DNA of 39,641 nucleotides from Prevotella sp. (lineage in GTDB: Bacteria; Bacteroidota; Bacteroidia; Bacteroidales; Bacteroidaceae). Numbering within the stretch: the stretch's first letter is position 1; each line of letters starts with the position of its first letter. The notes under the pieces were generated by a model. It was not told the DNA's origin, did no database searches, and saw only the letters and a list, made by a program, of their open reading frames with translations. The translations under genes were made by a program, and so were the position numbers. Shown one piece after another: positions 15,949-23,296 of this stretch. The stretch is taken from assembly GCA_016285055.1 (NCBI GenBank), contig JAEEPZ010000027.1, positions 1-39,641 on the forward strand, read 5' to 3'.

Positions 15949-17786
15949 TATCTGCCTTGTTTTATCCATGTTTTTAATATTTCCATTCTCTGCTCGCCGT
16001 AGAACTCTCTCTCTACCACCAAGTCACCATTCACGACGGGAATAGTGGTGAGCAGGCTGTCGCTGGGCGTATAGACCAGGACGAAGTGTATGCGGTCGAG
16101 GTAGTTCTGCACTGCGCGGCGGATGGTAGGTATGCTGCAGTGCGGGGCAGCCACGAAGCATCCCACCAGACTGAGATTGGGCTCGCTCTCGTTGCTTGAA
16201 ATCTTCTCTGCCACGTATTCCGTGTTCTGCCCGTGTTGCGAGGCGTAGCCGTGGAGCATGGCCAGCACATCGTCGCCCTCGGTGGCCAGATCCATGCAGA
16301 TGTCCACGATGACGTTCTTGCCTATTTGCACGTCGTTGCAGCTCTTGTCGCGTGTCTCGGCCTTCTCCAGCGTATTGAAGTATTCGTCGGCACTCAGCTC
16401 CTTCTTTGCAGCACCAACGGGGCGTTGCACGGCATTCTTCAGACTTTCCTGTGCCCACTGGTACCATTCGATGAGTGAGTACATCTTCTTCAGGTCGTTC
16501 TTCGAGTTGATGTTCTGGTCGCGACGATAGGTGAACACACCCACGTCTTGCATCGGCGTGAGGATGTCGACGACCAGGGCGGTGAGGAAGAGTGGATGCT
16601 GCGGGTGCTTGAGCTGATCCTGCACCGACGTGTCGCTATTGCTGAAGAACACGCCCAGTCCGGGATGCGAGTGCACCCAGCAGGTGAGGTCGTACTGCAG
16701 GTTGGTCTCGCGGCGCAGGCGGCGCAGCTCCTCTAAGACCTTCAGCTTGATCTTGCCGCCGAAGTTCAAGGCATACTCTTCGAAGACAGCGTCATCGCCC
16801 GGCATCACAATCTGCTCTAACGAGACGTAGTATTCGTTGTTCTCCGTGTCATGCACCCAGCGGCCCAGGACCATGCAGCCGTCCTCCTTCGGATTGGCAG
16901 GGTTGCGCAGGTCTTCGGCATACATATTATATATATCTATGATGCACTGGTTCTTGATGTACATGCGGCGGACGGCGCTCTCGTAGGTGAAATCGACAGC
17001 GTCCACCTTCAGATAGTTGGGATTATCGATGACGTCCTCCAAACTCTGTTTCTTCAGGATGGTTGCTGTTTTGCGGCGTACCACAATGTTGCCGTCAGCA
17101 GAAACTTGCTGGCCATTCATGTTAACGGGTGAGCGATAACCGGGCTTGTTGACGCGCGATGTGGCGGTAGAGGGCTTGTAGCCTTTGTTGTTCTTTTTGC
17201 CCTTACTCTTACTCTTGCTGACAATGATGATGATGATGGTGAGCAGCAGCAGACCTCCGATGATGGCGCCAATGAGTGTCCAGTTCAACTCTGCTAAAGC
17301 GTTGTTGGGTTCCTTCACGTCCACTTCATTGCTCAGACGCTCCAGGTTTTTCGCCAGCGTGTTGAGCTTGGCGTCAATCACTTCTTCCATCTGGTTGCGG
17401 AAGTCCACGCTGGCCTGTGCGTCAAGCTCGGGATAGTCGTGTAGGATGCCCTGGATGAAGAGGTCCTTCTTCTCTTTAGCCTCCTGCAGCCTCTGCTGCA
17501 TGTCTGCGACGTACTCTTTCAGCTGGTTCTTTTGTACATATTCCGCTTTATCCTTTCGGTTAAGCAGGTCGTCGATATATTTTGCTATCTCGTCGTTCAG
17601 CGTCTGCTGCTTCTGGTCAGATAGGAAAATGTCTGTCTGCAGTTTCTGCTGGAAGGCTTCCATCACCGTGGGCTTGGCAGGCGTTTCCACTTGCTTAGCC
17701 CTTGGCCTTGCAGCGTCTGTCCAGGGCTGCAATGCCGGAGTAAAGAGCAGCACCGCGAACAGTGCTATTGCTTGAATCTTTCTCAT
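15948..17786 (-). CDS. Membrane-anchored JAB/MPN metallopeptidase (deubiquitinase-like)
   Basis: Start 17786 gives a signal-anchor start (MRKIQAIALFAVLLF) and a 19-bp gap to the upstream gene; the frame is open to 17867 but would overlap it. Of 612 residues, about 40-165 form an extracytoplasmic coiled coil and 169-190 a membrane helix followed by KSKSKGKKNN, so the rest is cytosolic. A JAB domain (about 275-440) carries the JAMM zinc motif HSHPGLGVFFSNSD: H372, H374, S382, D385. The upstream Glu is not assigned. Residues about 460-610 (LSLVGCFVAAPHCS..., IHFVLVYTPSD) could be a second, non-catalytic MPN-like fold, tentative. JAMM peptidases remove ubiquitin-like proteins from targets. Here the substrate would be Ubl conjugates at the membrane. 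The stop overlaps the next ATG (TAATG). Confidence 0.9.
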   Translation of the reverse strand: MRKIQAIALFAVLLFTPALQPWTDAARPRAKQVETPAKPTVMEAFQQKLQTDIFLSDQKQQTLNDEIAKYIDDLLNRKDKAEYVQKNQLKEYVADMQQRLQEAKEKKDLFIQGILHDYPELDAQASVDFRNQMEEVIDAKLNTLAKNLERLSNEVDVKEPNNALAELNWTLIGAIIGGLLLLTIIIIIVSKSKSKGKKNNKGYKPSTATSRVNKPGYRSPVNMNGQQVSADGNIVVRRKTATILKKQSLEDVIDNPNYLKVDAVDFTYESAVRRMYIKNQCIIDIYNMYAEDLRNPANPKEDGCMVLGRWVHDTENNEYYVSLEQIVMPGDDAVFEEYALNFGGKIKLKVLEELRRLRRETNLQYDLTCWVHSHPGLGVFFSNSDTSVQDQLKHPQHPLFLTALVVDILTPMQDVGVFTYRRDQNINSKNDLKKMYSLIEWYQWAQESLKNAVQRPVGAAKKELSADEYFNTLEKAETRDKSCNDVQIGKNVIVDICMDLATEGDDVLAMLHGYASQHGQNTEYVAEKISSNESEPNLSLVGCFVAAPHCSIPTIRRAVQNYLDRIHFVLVYTPSDSLLTTIPVVNGDLVVEREFYGEQRMEILKTWIKQGR

Positions 17787-17805
17787 AGGTAATTTATTTG
17801 TGTTG

Positions 17806-19386
17806 TTATTTGTTGCTATCGGGCGTGCCCGGCTTGCGCCAGCGCTTGTACTTGGAGGGAATGACATCGTTCATGGACTGCTTTGATGGCCTCACGGTGA
17901 TGCCGGGCCCTGCGCCCTGAGCAGAATCGAGTCCTGCGGCGGCTTTCACCTCGCTGGCTTTTCTCAACTGGCGCTTACCAGGAGTGGCCGGGGCAGCCGG
18001 GGCAGCCGGGGCAGCCGGATCGCCTGTGGCTCCCGCTGCTGTGGGCGCTGTTGGAGCTGCTGGCGTTGTTGGCGCAGCTGCACCACCTGCTGCACCTGCT
18101 GCACCAGCGGCACCGGCTGCACCAGGCATAATTGCGCCTAAACCGCCTTTCTGCAGTGCAGCGAGCTTGTCTTTGGCAGCATTGGTCTCAGCGTTCATCT
18201 TTTTGCCTGCCTCTTTCTTTATCATTTGGTTCAGCTCATTGCCCAGCGGATTGCCTTCCATGCCGGGGATGTTGATGTTGCCCATGGCCTGCTGCTGTAC
18301 CTTGCTGATGTTGTCCATCATCATCTTCTGCATCTTGTTGTTCTTGATGGTTTGGAAGATTTGCTTACCGAACATCAGCAGCATACCAACACCTGCAATG
18401 CCTCCAATCATCCACATCATGCCTTTCTTCTCCTCGCTGGCTTCTTTCTTCTGAGCTTCCTGAATGGAATCCTGCTTAGCCTGCTGGGCTGCAATCTCCT
18501 CCTTCTGGGCTTGCTGAGCAGCGGCGGCAGCAGCCTCTTGTTCACCGGCTTGCTTGTCCTCCAACTCAGCTTTCTTCTTGTCGTAGGCGGCTAACACATC
18601 GCTGATGTCTTGCACTAATTCAATGTCGGAGATCTTGCCGCGCAGTTCGCGCAGGTGGTTGGCCTGATAGGTGAGGTCTTCGGGGAAGGGCAGCTTTTCG
18701 ACTTCGACGAGCAGTTTCATCACGTTGTTCATGGTAATCGCCGCATCATCACTGATGGGCAACCCTTCGTCGGTGATTTCCTCAGTGACGATGATATCGT
18801 CGGCGTTGGCGGCATGGTCATCATCATTGCCGCCACCACTTCCTACATTGGGCTTGCGTTTGTTTCTGGTATTGCCACCGCCACCGCTTGATACCTTCGT
18901 CGAGAAATTCAGGTTGCCACACTGGCTGAACACCTTGTAGTGGCGTTTCTTCTCATAGTGTGCCAGATAGACGGGAATCGACATCTGCGCCTCGCTGCCG
19001 GTGGTGAATGTCAGCTGTGGGTTGTCGCCTAAAAGGAAGAATCCGTCATCGGATGGCGTATAGCTGACGCCGGAAGGAATCATGAAAGCGTTGGGCGTTA
19101 TGCCTTCAAACTTCGTGTCGTTGTACGAGCCGGTGCGGTCGAATACTGCAACGGCCACCTCGTCCAACTTGCGGTATTTACGCTGGTTGGAGGACCCCAG
19201 TTTCTTCTGAACATTGGTGAAGAGCACTGTGGTCTTTGCTCCGTTCTGCGAGATAGTATAGCTAAGAATGATGCGGTCTCCGTCAGACGAATAGAGCGTA
19301 TCAACGACATCTTTCGCCTGTGCGGAGCCAGCCCATCCTATTGCGCAGAGCCCTACAGCCAGTTGAGTGAGCCTCTTGTTCATCAT
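17806..19386 (-). CDS. Signal-peptide and single-TM protein with Ala/Pro-rich cytosolic tail, unknown function
   Basis: This 526-residue protein is not assigned to a named family. Residues 1-24 are a signal peptide ending in AQA. A beta-rich extracytoplasmic domain covers about 25-165. A Gly/Asn linker (166-195), an acidic segment and an Ala/Gln/Lys coiled coil (about 275-320) follow. A membrane helix spans about 323-341 and leads to a basic, Met-rich cytosolic helix. The tail holds GAAGAAGAAGAAGG and PAAPAAPAAPATP low-complexity runs and ends basic. Its beta domain resembles that of the preceding gene (MSIPVYLAHYE versus VMLPIYLSKPK). It sits inside the ubiquitin-like module with a 4-bp ATGA overlap to that gene. 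It is a candidate envelope-spanning component of this T6SS. Confidence 0.75.
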   Translation of the reverse strand: MMNKRLTQLAVGLCAIGWAGSAQAKDVVDTLYSSDGDRIILSYTISQNGAKTTVLFTNVQKKLGSSNQRKYRKLDEVAVAVFDRTGSYNDTKFEGITPNAFMIPSGVSYTPSDDGFFLLGDNPQLTFTTGSEAQMSIPVYLAHYEKKRHYKVFSQCGNLNFSTKVSSGGGGNTRNKRKPNVGSGGGNDDDHAANADDIIVTEEITDEGLPISDDAAITMNNVMKLLVEVEKLPFPEDLTYQANHLRELRGKISDIELVQDISDVLAAYDKKKAELEDKQAGEQEAAAAAAQQAQKEEIAAQQAKQDSIQEAQKKEASEEKKGMMWMIGGIAGVGMLLMFGKQIFQTIKNNKMQKMMMDNISKVQQQAMGNINIPGMEGNPLGNELNQMIKKEAGKKMNAETNAAKDKLAALQKGGLGAIMPGAAGAAGAAGAAGGAAAPTTPAAPTAPTAAGATGDPAAPAAPAAPATPGKRQLRKASEVKAAAGLDSAQGAGPGITVRPSKQSMNDVIPSKYKRWRKPGTPDSNK

Positions 19387-20465
19387 AGGCCTTGTATGCG
19401 GTTGTAACGTTCCACGATTTTGTTCTTATAGTCGCCACCACTGCGCCATGCTGAAGCGTGCTTCTCACAGTTGGCATCGGTGCAGCAGTTATACATGCCG
19501 TTCACCTGACCCATGACGCTGGCTTTCGTGGCAGCACGGTCGGTACTGGTGTAAATCTTCTTGTAGAGGTCGTCCAGCTTGTGATAGATTTGCTGCAGCG
19601 ACAAGTTGCAATAGTTGCACTGGTGTGGCTTTGGCACCGGAGTGCGGTGGGGACGGCAGATGCCTTCCTGCTTGCTAAGGTCAATCTTGGCGAGGTCCTC
19701 CTTGATGGCGTTGAAGCGCTGGTAGCCTTTGTCGCCTGCACCCCATCCGTGAGCACTGATGGCGGCGTCAATCTTAGCCTTCAACTCGTCAATGCGTTGC
19801 TGGTAAGGCTCTTTCTGTCCCTCCACATTGGGGCGGTGCTGCTTGTGCGTGCAGAAGACGGCGTTGTCCACGTCCTTCTTCAGCTTGTTAAACTCGTCCA
19901 CCATGCCAAGGTATTCGGCACTGGGCTTCAGCTCCACATTGATGTCGAGCTCGATGACCTGCTTGCGCAGCAGCAGCAGTTTCTCCTTGCCTAAGATGCG
20001 TTCCACGATGCCTTCCTTCGGTTTGCTCAGATAGATAGGCAACATCACGGCCAGCTCTTTTTCTGCCGGGACGTTGAAGGCGGCCAGTTGGTGCTTGTTC
20101 GAGGGCTCAATGAAAACGTCTTGGCCCGTCTCGAGGTTATAGGGGTCGATGACGCGTTTGCCTTTCGTGCCGCCGAACAGCTTGTCATACTGGAACGAGG
20201 GTGAGAGCTTCTTCACCTCTTTTTCTTTATAAGGCTTGTGGAAAAGGGCTAGGATTTTTGACTCGTCCAGATTCTCAATCTCAATGAGCACCTGTCCAAA
20301 CTCGTCATCGCTGTCAGGGTTCATCAGCGTGACGAAGATGTTGCAATAGGACAGGTTGACAGTTTCCTTCGTGTTGTCGTTGCTCAGCGTTATCTTCTTC
20401 TGCTCGTCTGCCTGGCTGGTGAGGGTGGCTAAGCAGAACAGCATCATCAATAATGTCTTCTTCAT
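19383..20465 (-). CDS. Secreted Cys/His-rich protein of unknown function
   Basis: This 360-residue protein starts with a signal peptide (MKKTLLMMLFCLATLTSQA). The first part is a beta-rich domain (about 25-180) similar in outline to the next gene's N-terminus. A helical second half carries clustered Cys and His: CTHKQHRPN, ICRPHRTP, HQCNYCNLSLQQIYHKL and YNCCTDANCEKH. These could bind metal or form disulfides in the periplasm. No enzyme motif is recognised. It sits between the E2-like gene and the 526-residue membrane protein, sharing a 4-bp overlap with the latter, so the two probably form a complex. The upstream spacer is filled by 8-bp repeats. Confidence 0.72.
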   Translation of the reverse strand: MKKTLLMMLFCLATLTSQADEQKKITLSNDNTKETVNLSYCNIFVTLMNPDSDDEFGQVLIEIENLDESKILALFHKPYKEKEVKKLSPSFQYDKLFGGTKGKRVIDPYNLETGQDVFIEPSNKHQLAAFNVPAEKELAVMLPIYLSKPKEGIVERILGKEKLLLLRKQVIELDINVELKPSAEYLGMVDEFNKLKKDVDNAVFCTHKQHRPNVEGQKEPYQQRIDELKAKIDAAISAHGWGAGDKGYQRFNAIKEDLAKIDLSKQEGICRPHRTPVPKPHQCNYCNLSLQQIYHKLDDLYKKIYTSTDRAATKASVMGQVNGMYNCCTDANCEKHASAWRSGGDYKNKIVERYNRIQGL

Positions 20466-20482
20466 GTTTTTTTTGTATTTTT

Positions 20483-20562
20483 CGTTATCTCGTTAAAACG
20501 TTGTCTCGTTATTACGTTTCTTCGTTATAACGTGATAGCGTGATAACGTTATAACGTCATTA
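20483..20562. repeat. 8-bp CGTTATNN tandem array downstream of the E2-like gene
   Basis: About ten consecutive 8-bp units of the form CGTTATNN (some CGTGATNN) occupy nearly the entire spacer between the E2-like gene and the 360-residue gene. A matching array lies on the other side of the E2-like gene. Confidence 0.92.
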
Positions 20563-20564
20563 TT

Positions 20565-21215
20565 CTAAATGCTCAGTGAAATTCTTTTCTTTGGCTCAGC
20601 GCCATCAGCGGGAGCAGCGGGAGGTGCCGGTGCTTCGGGCATTTCCTGTGTGAACTTCACCCATCCGTTGGGCTCGCCTTCCTCTCGCACCCATTCGGCC
20701 ACGCTCTGATCCTCGGGGTAGGGGTAGGTGTTCTGTGCGTGATACATCTGGTACTTCAGGTAGCGCTCTACGCGCAGCACCAAGTCCTTGATGGATGCCA
20801 GCACTCCCATTTCCTTGATGGTCAGGCATACGTGCCCCTTAAACGAGCCGCTGAAGCGGATGTTGGGATGCCACACATCGCTGATAAAGGTGAAGACGGG
20901 ATTGCCGTCGGCCGAAGGGTAGTTGTTGGGCAGTACTATGCTCATCTTGTGCAGATAGCCGAAGATGGGCTTGCGTGGCGGCTCAGTGTCCTCCACGCCC
21001 ACAATGCTCTTGCAGCGATACCATATCTCGAACTCGGTGGGCAGACCCACGGCATTCTTGCGGCGGATGATATACGACAATGATGGTTTCATGGGGTTGG
21101 CGCTTTCGCTCTTGCGCTTACTGCAGAGCGAGTCCAGCTCTTTCCACTCCTGGAACAGACGAGCGTCGCGTCCTTTCAGTTCCTTCAGGTTAAAATTGTT
21201 TATAGCGGGATTCAT
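20565..21215 (-). CDS. E2-like ubiquitin-conjugating enzyme
   Basis: This 216-residue protein follows the E2/UBC fold pattern. An N-terminal helix (LFQEWKELDSL, 20-30) and the central beta meander (FEIWYRCKSIVG, GYLHKMSIVLPNNYP, PVFTFISDV) precede the signature HPN at 116-118 and a catalytic-type Cys130 in GHVCLTIKE. The HPN Asn is the oxyanion-hole residue in eukaryotic E2s. Here HPN and Cys are four residues further apart than in UbcH5-type enzymes. C-terminal helices (SIKDLVLRVERYLKYQ; QSVAEWVREEG) follow, then an Ala/Pro tail. It should accept the operon's Ubl from the E1-like enzyme as a thioester and, with the RING protein, pass it to a target. Both flanking spacers are filled with the same 8-bp tandem repeat, making it look like a discrete cassette. 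Confidence 0.9.
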   Translation of the reverse strand: MNPAINNFNLKELKGRDARLFQEWKELDSLCSKRKSESANPMKPSLSYIIRRKNAVGLPTEFEIWYRCKSIVGVEDTEPPRKPIFGYLHKMSIVLPNNYPSADGNPVFTFISDVWHPNIRFSGSFKGHVCLTIKEMGVLASIKDLVLRVERYLKYQMYHAQNTYPYPEDQSVAEWVREEGEPNGWVKFTQEMPEAPAPPAAPADGAEPKKRISLSI

Positions 21216-21232
21216 GGTAGTTTTCTGTTTTG

Positions 21233-21305
21233 CGTTATTCCGTTATCACGTTATTTCGTTATGACGACTATCGTTATTACGTTATTTCGGTATCACGTTA
21301 TAACG
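21233..21305. repeat. 8-bp CGTTATNN tandem array upstream of the E2-like gene
   Basis: Nine or so 8-bp units CGTTATNN (one is 7 bp: CGACTAT) fill the gap between the Ubl gene and the E2-like start. They match the array at 20483-20562 in unit and orientation. Confidence 0.92.
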
Positions 21306-21310
21306 AATGA

Positions 21311-21637
21311 TTATCCTGCGATGGGCACGCTGATGAGGTGCAGGTGGTCCATTGGCTCAATCTCGTAGTCGATGAGAGCCATCTCGCGTCCGTTCTCGTC
21401 CTCAAACTCCAGGATGACGGGCTCCTCGTCGCCGTCCATCAGCTTGCCAAGCAAATACTGGATGGGGTTGCCTCCGTTGTCCATCTTTGGCAGCTCGAAC
21501 ACTTGTACGATGCTGTTAATCTGGTCACGGATAGTCTTGTTGGGGTCGGTCACTTTCACCTCAATCTCGTCATAGGACGTACCGTCGATGGTGAGCATGA
21601 CGATAAACTCTTCCTGATAAAATTCCTGATCTGTCAT
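21311..21637 (-). CDS. Ubiquitin-like beta-grasp protein with C-terminal Gly
   Basis: This 108-residue protein has the beta-grasp order: strand FIVMLTIDG, strand DEIEVKV, helix TIRDQINSIVQVF, strand ILEFEDENGREM, and a last strand HLHLISV ending PIAG. The N-terminal strand-strand-helix resembles YukD/EsaB-type Ubls. The terminal residue is Gly108 with no tail, so it could be activated without processing. It carries AG rather than the di-Gly of ubiquitin. E2, JAB, RING and E1 genes follow in the same operon, making it the natural conjugation substrate. It is preceded by an A-rich leader (minus strand) and a hairpin that may set its expression above that of the 102-residue gene. Confidence 0.85.
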   Translation of the reverse strand: MTDQEFYQEEFIVMLTIDGTSYDEIEVKVTDPNKTIRDQINSIVQVFELPKMDNGGNPIQYLLGKLMDGDEEPVILEFEDENGREMALIDYEIEPMDHLHLISVPIAG

Positions 21638-21684
21638 AGTGGTATATTTTTTTTTTATTATTATTTTTTTACTGTTTATGTGCT

Positions 21685-21708
21685 ACTTGGAATGAGACCA
21701 TTCCAAGT
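21685..21708. promoter_or_regulatory. Perfect 10-bp hairpin between the 102-residue gene and the Ubl gene
   Basis: ACTTGGAATG, a 4-base loop, then CATTCCAAGT lie just after the stop of the 102-residue gene. No T-run follows on the minus strand. Instead an A-rich leader of about 30 bases (minus strand, 21669-21640) leads to the Ubl start. The arrangement suits an mRNA processing or stability element, or a regulator site, rather than a terminator. Confidence 0.6.
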
Positions 21709-21714
21709 GGCTGC

Positions 21715-22023
21715 TTAGTGGGCGATAATGTCCACCTGTCCCCTCGCCGACGACCTCATCATGCTGAGCTTGCTCTTGAAATAGGCTTTTCCTTCCACGC
21801 CAGAGGGGCTGCCGCCTGTGATGTCGCAGATGTGGAACTGCACCTTTTTGTCGGAGCCGTCGAAGAACACCATGAAGTTGCGGATGGCGTCCATACAAAA
21901 CTCTCTGCTACCTGAGCAGATGGAACGGTTGCGGTCTTTCACCTCTACTATCCCGTTGTTGGCAATGGCGATGGTCAGGCTAAGACTGCGCTGCGAGAAA
22001 TTTATACTTGCAAGTCTGTTCAT
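21715..22023 (-). CDS. Small protein of unknown function, first gene of the Ubl/baseplate operon
   Basis: This 102-residue protein has no recognised family. It has no signal peptide or membrane helix. Predicted strands (SLSLTIAIANNG, VEVKD, KKVQFHICDITGG) and a helix (REFCMDAIRNFMVFF) suggest a compact alpha/beta or beta-barrel fold. It is the first gene after the promoter at 22059-22090 and precedes the Ubl gene by 77 bp. It could be a regulator, a Ubl-binding partner or a conjugation target; nothing in the sequence decides this. Confidence 0.65.
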   Translation of the reverse strand: MNRLASINFSQRSLSLTIAIANNGIVEVKDRNRSICSGSREFCMDAIRNFMVFFDGSDKKVQFHICDITGGSPSGVEGKAYFKSKLSMMRSSARGQVDIIAH

Positions 22024-22058
22024 AGTTAAATATCGTTATGTGTTTAATATATTTCCTG

Positions 22059-22090
22059 CAAAATTACGGCAAAATATTGTATTGTGCAAC
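22059..22090 (-). promoter_or_regulatory. Bacteroidetes-type promoter for the Ubl/baseplate operon
   Basis: On the minus strand the gap before the 102-residue gene carries GTTG (22087-22090) and, 20 bp later, TAATTTTG (22059-22066). The second matches the Bacteroidetes -7 consensus TAnnTTTG, and the spacing is right. Transcription would start near 22052, giving a leader of about 30 bases with an AT-rich stretch before the ATG. It is the clearest promoter seen in the window and divides the payload genes from the ubiquitin-like/baseplate genes. Confidence 0.78.
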
Positions 22091-22254
22091 TTTTGCGTCA
22101 ATTATTTCTTTGATTATCCGCAAAGGTGCCGCCAGCCTCTATCAAGCTTGAAACACAGCTTCACACTTTGAAACACAAAAAGGATGAACCTGTGTACATG
22201 TGAATGATTGACGGTCAGATAGCGGTTTGTCTTGTTTCTTTAAGCTGCTCGTGT
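22091..22254. other. Spacer between payload genes and the Ubl promoter
   Basis: No reading frame is supported here. The stretch holds a short AAGCTTG...AGCTT inverted repeat at about 22144-22161 and a lone TGTACA (22193-22198). No T-rich intrinsic terminator for the upstream gene was recognised. Together with the promoter at 22059-22090 it forms the largest regulatory gap of the cluster. Confidence 0.55.
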
Positions 22255-23256
22255 TTAAAAAATACCGACGGGAACGTCGTTGGGACGGTCTTTCTTGGGA
22301 CTCTCCTTCTTTTCGAATATAAACTGGCCTATCTCCTTCTGCTGGGGGCGCTGGCTCTGACCACCGCTGCCACCAGAGGAAGAACCGCTTGAAGACGATG
22401 CCGGTTGCGAACTGCTTGATGCTGCTGGACTTGAAGACGAGGCCTGGCTGGAACTGCTGGATGCAGCGGAACTGGACGAAGATGCTGCCGGCTTAGCACT
22501 GCTGGAGGATGAAGAGGACGCTGCCGGCTTAGCGCTGCTGGAGGATGAAGATGATGACTTGGAACTGCTGGAGGAAGAGGATGACGACTTGGAACTGCTG
22601 GAGGAAGAGGATGACGACTTCGAACTGTCAGATGACTTCGAACTGGAAGATGATGCGTCTTTTTTGTCTTGTGCTGAATCTTTTGCCGCTACCTCCTTCT
22701 GTTTTTTCTGTTCCTTTTTCGGTTCTTCCTCCTTCACCTCGTCGAAGACAATCATGCCTGTCTCATCATCAACGCGTGCTTTATAGTTCTTCGCTGGCTT
22801 CTCTTCCGGCTCGTCGAACACAATCATGCCATCTTCTAAATGATAACCGGGCGATGACTCCGACTTCTTGTCTTTCAAATCCTCTTTCTTATCAGTAGCC
22901 TTTCTTTCTTCCTTTTTAGGTTCCTCCTTCTTCACTTCGTCGAAGACAATCATTTTTGCTTCTTCGTCGTAGTGTCCACTGTAGTCTTTCTGCGGTTTTT
23001 CCTCAGGCTCGTCGAACACAATCATGCCATCTTCTATGTGATAACCGGAAGATGACCCCGACTTCTTGTCTTTCAAATCCTCTTTCTTATCCGTAGCCTT
23101 ATTTTGTTCCTTCTTCGGTTCTTCCTTCTTTACTTCGTCGAAGACAATCATTCCTGTTTCTTCGTCAATGCGTCCTTTGTAGTCTTTCTGAGGCTTATCC
23201 TCATGAAGCTCGTCGAACACAACCATGCCATTTTCGTCTAAATGATATCCTGCCAT
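22255..23256 (-). CDS. GMIVFDE-repeat, Ser-rich low-complexity protein, unknown function
   Basis: This 333-residue protein is almost all repeats. The first 190 residues hold six copies of G(M/V)(I/V)VFDE, in pairs separated by linkers: a GYHxxxxGMIVFDEPEEKP unit alternates with a DEETGMIVFDEVKKEEPKKE unit and a Lys-rich linker (KATDKKEDLKDKK). Residues about 195-300 are Ser runs with Lys, Ala and Pro. The tail is FIFEKKESPKKDRPNDVPVGIF. It is likely disordered apart from the motifs, which look like repeated docking peptides. No enzyme domain is present. It is the last gene before the promoter gap, 40 bp after the DUF2931-like gene. Possible roles are a scaffold, a multivalent adaptor or a heavily modified substrate. 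Confidence 0.75.
   Translation of the reverse strand: MAGYHLDENGMVVFDELHEDKPQKDYKGRIDEETGMIVFDEVKKEEPKKEQNKATDKKEDLKDKKSGSSSGYHIEDGMIVFDEPEEKPQKDYSGHYDEEAKMIVFDEVKKEEPKKEERKATDKKEDLKDKKSESSPGYHLEDGMIVFDEPEEKPAKNYKARVDDETGMIVFDEVKEEEPKKEQKKQKEVAAKDSAQDKKDASSSSSKSSDSSKSSSSSSSSSKSSSSSSSSSKSSSSSSSSAKPAASSSSSSSAKPAASSSSSAASSSSSQASSSSPAASSSSQPASSSSGSSSGGSGGQSQRPQQKEIGQFIFEKKESPKKDRPNDVPVGIF
22424..22630. repeat. Ser-codon low-complexity tract
   Basis: Inside the GMIVFDE gene, imperfect repeats of a GGAACTGCTGGAGGAAGAGGATGACGACTT-type unit encode poly-Ser and Ser-Lys on the minus strand. Several units are adjacent and near-identical, so length variation between strains is expected. Confidence 0.8.
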
Positions 23257-23296
23257 AGGTTTTAATGATTGGTTTGTCTTGGTAATACTGCTTCTC

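Noticed and set aside
12143..21637. CBASS or Bil antiphage operon
   Set aside because: No cyclic-nucleotide synthase or E1-E2 fusion is present. There is a RING/FHA membrane protein and direct linkage to T6SS baseplate genes.
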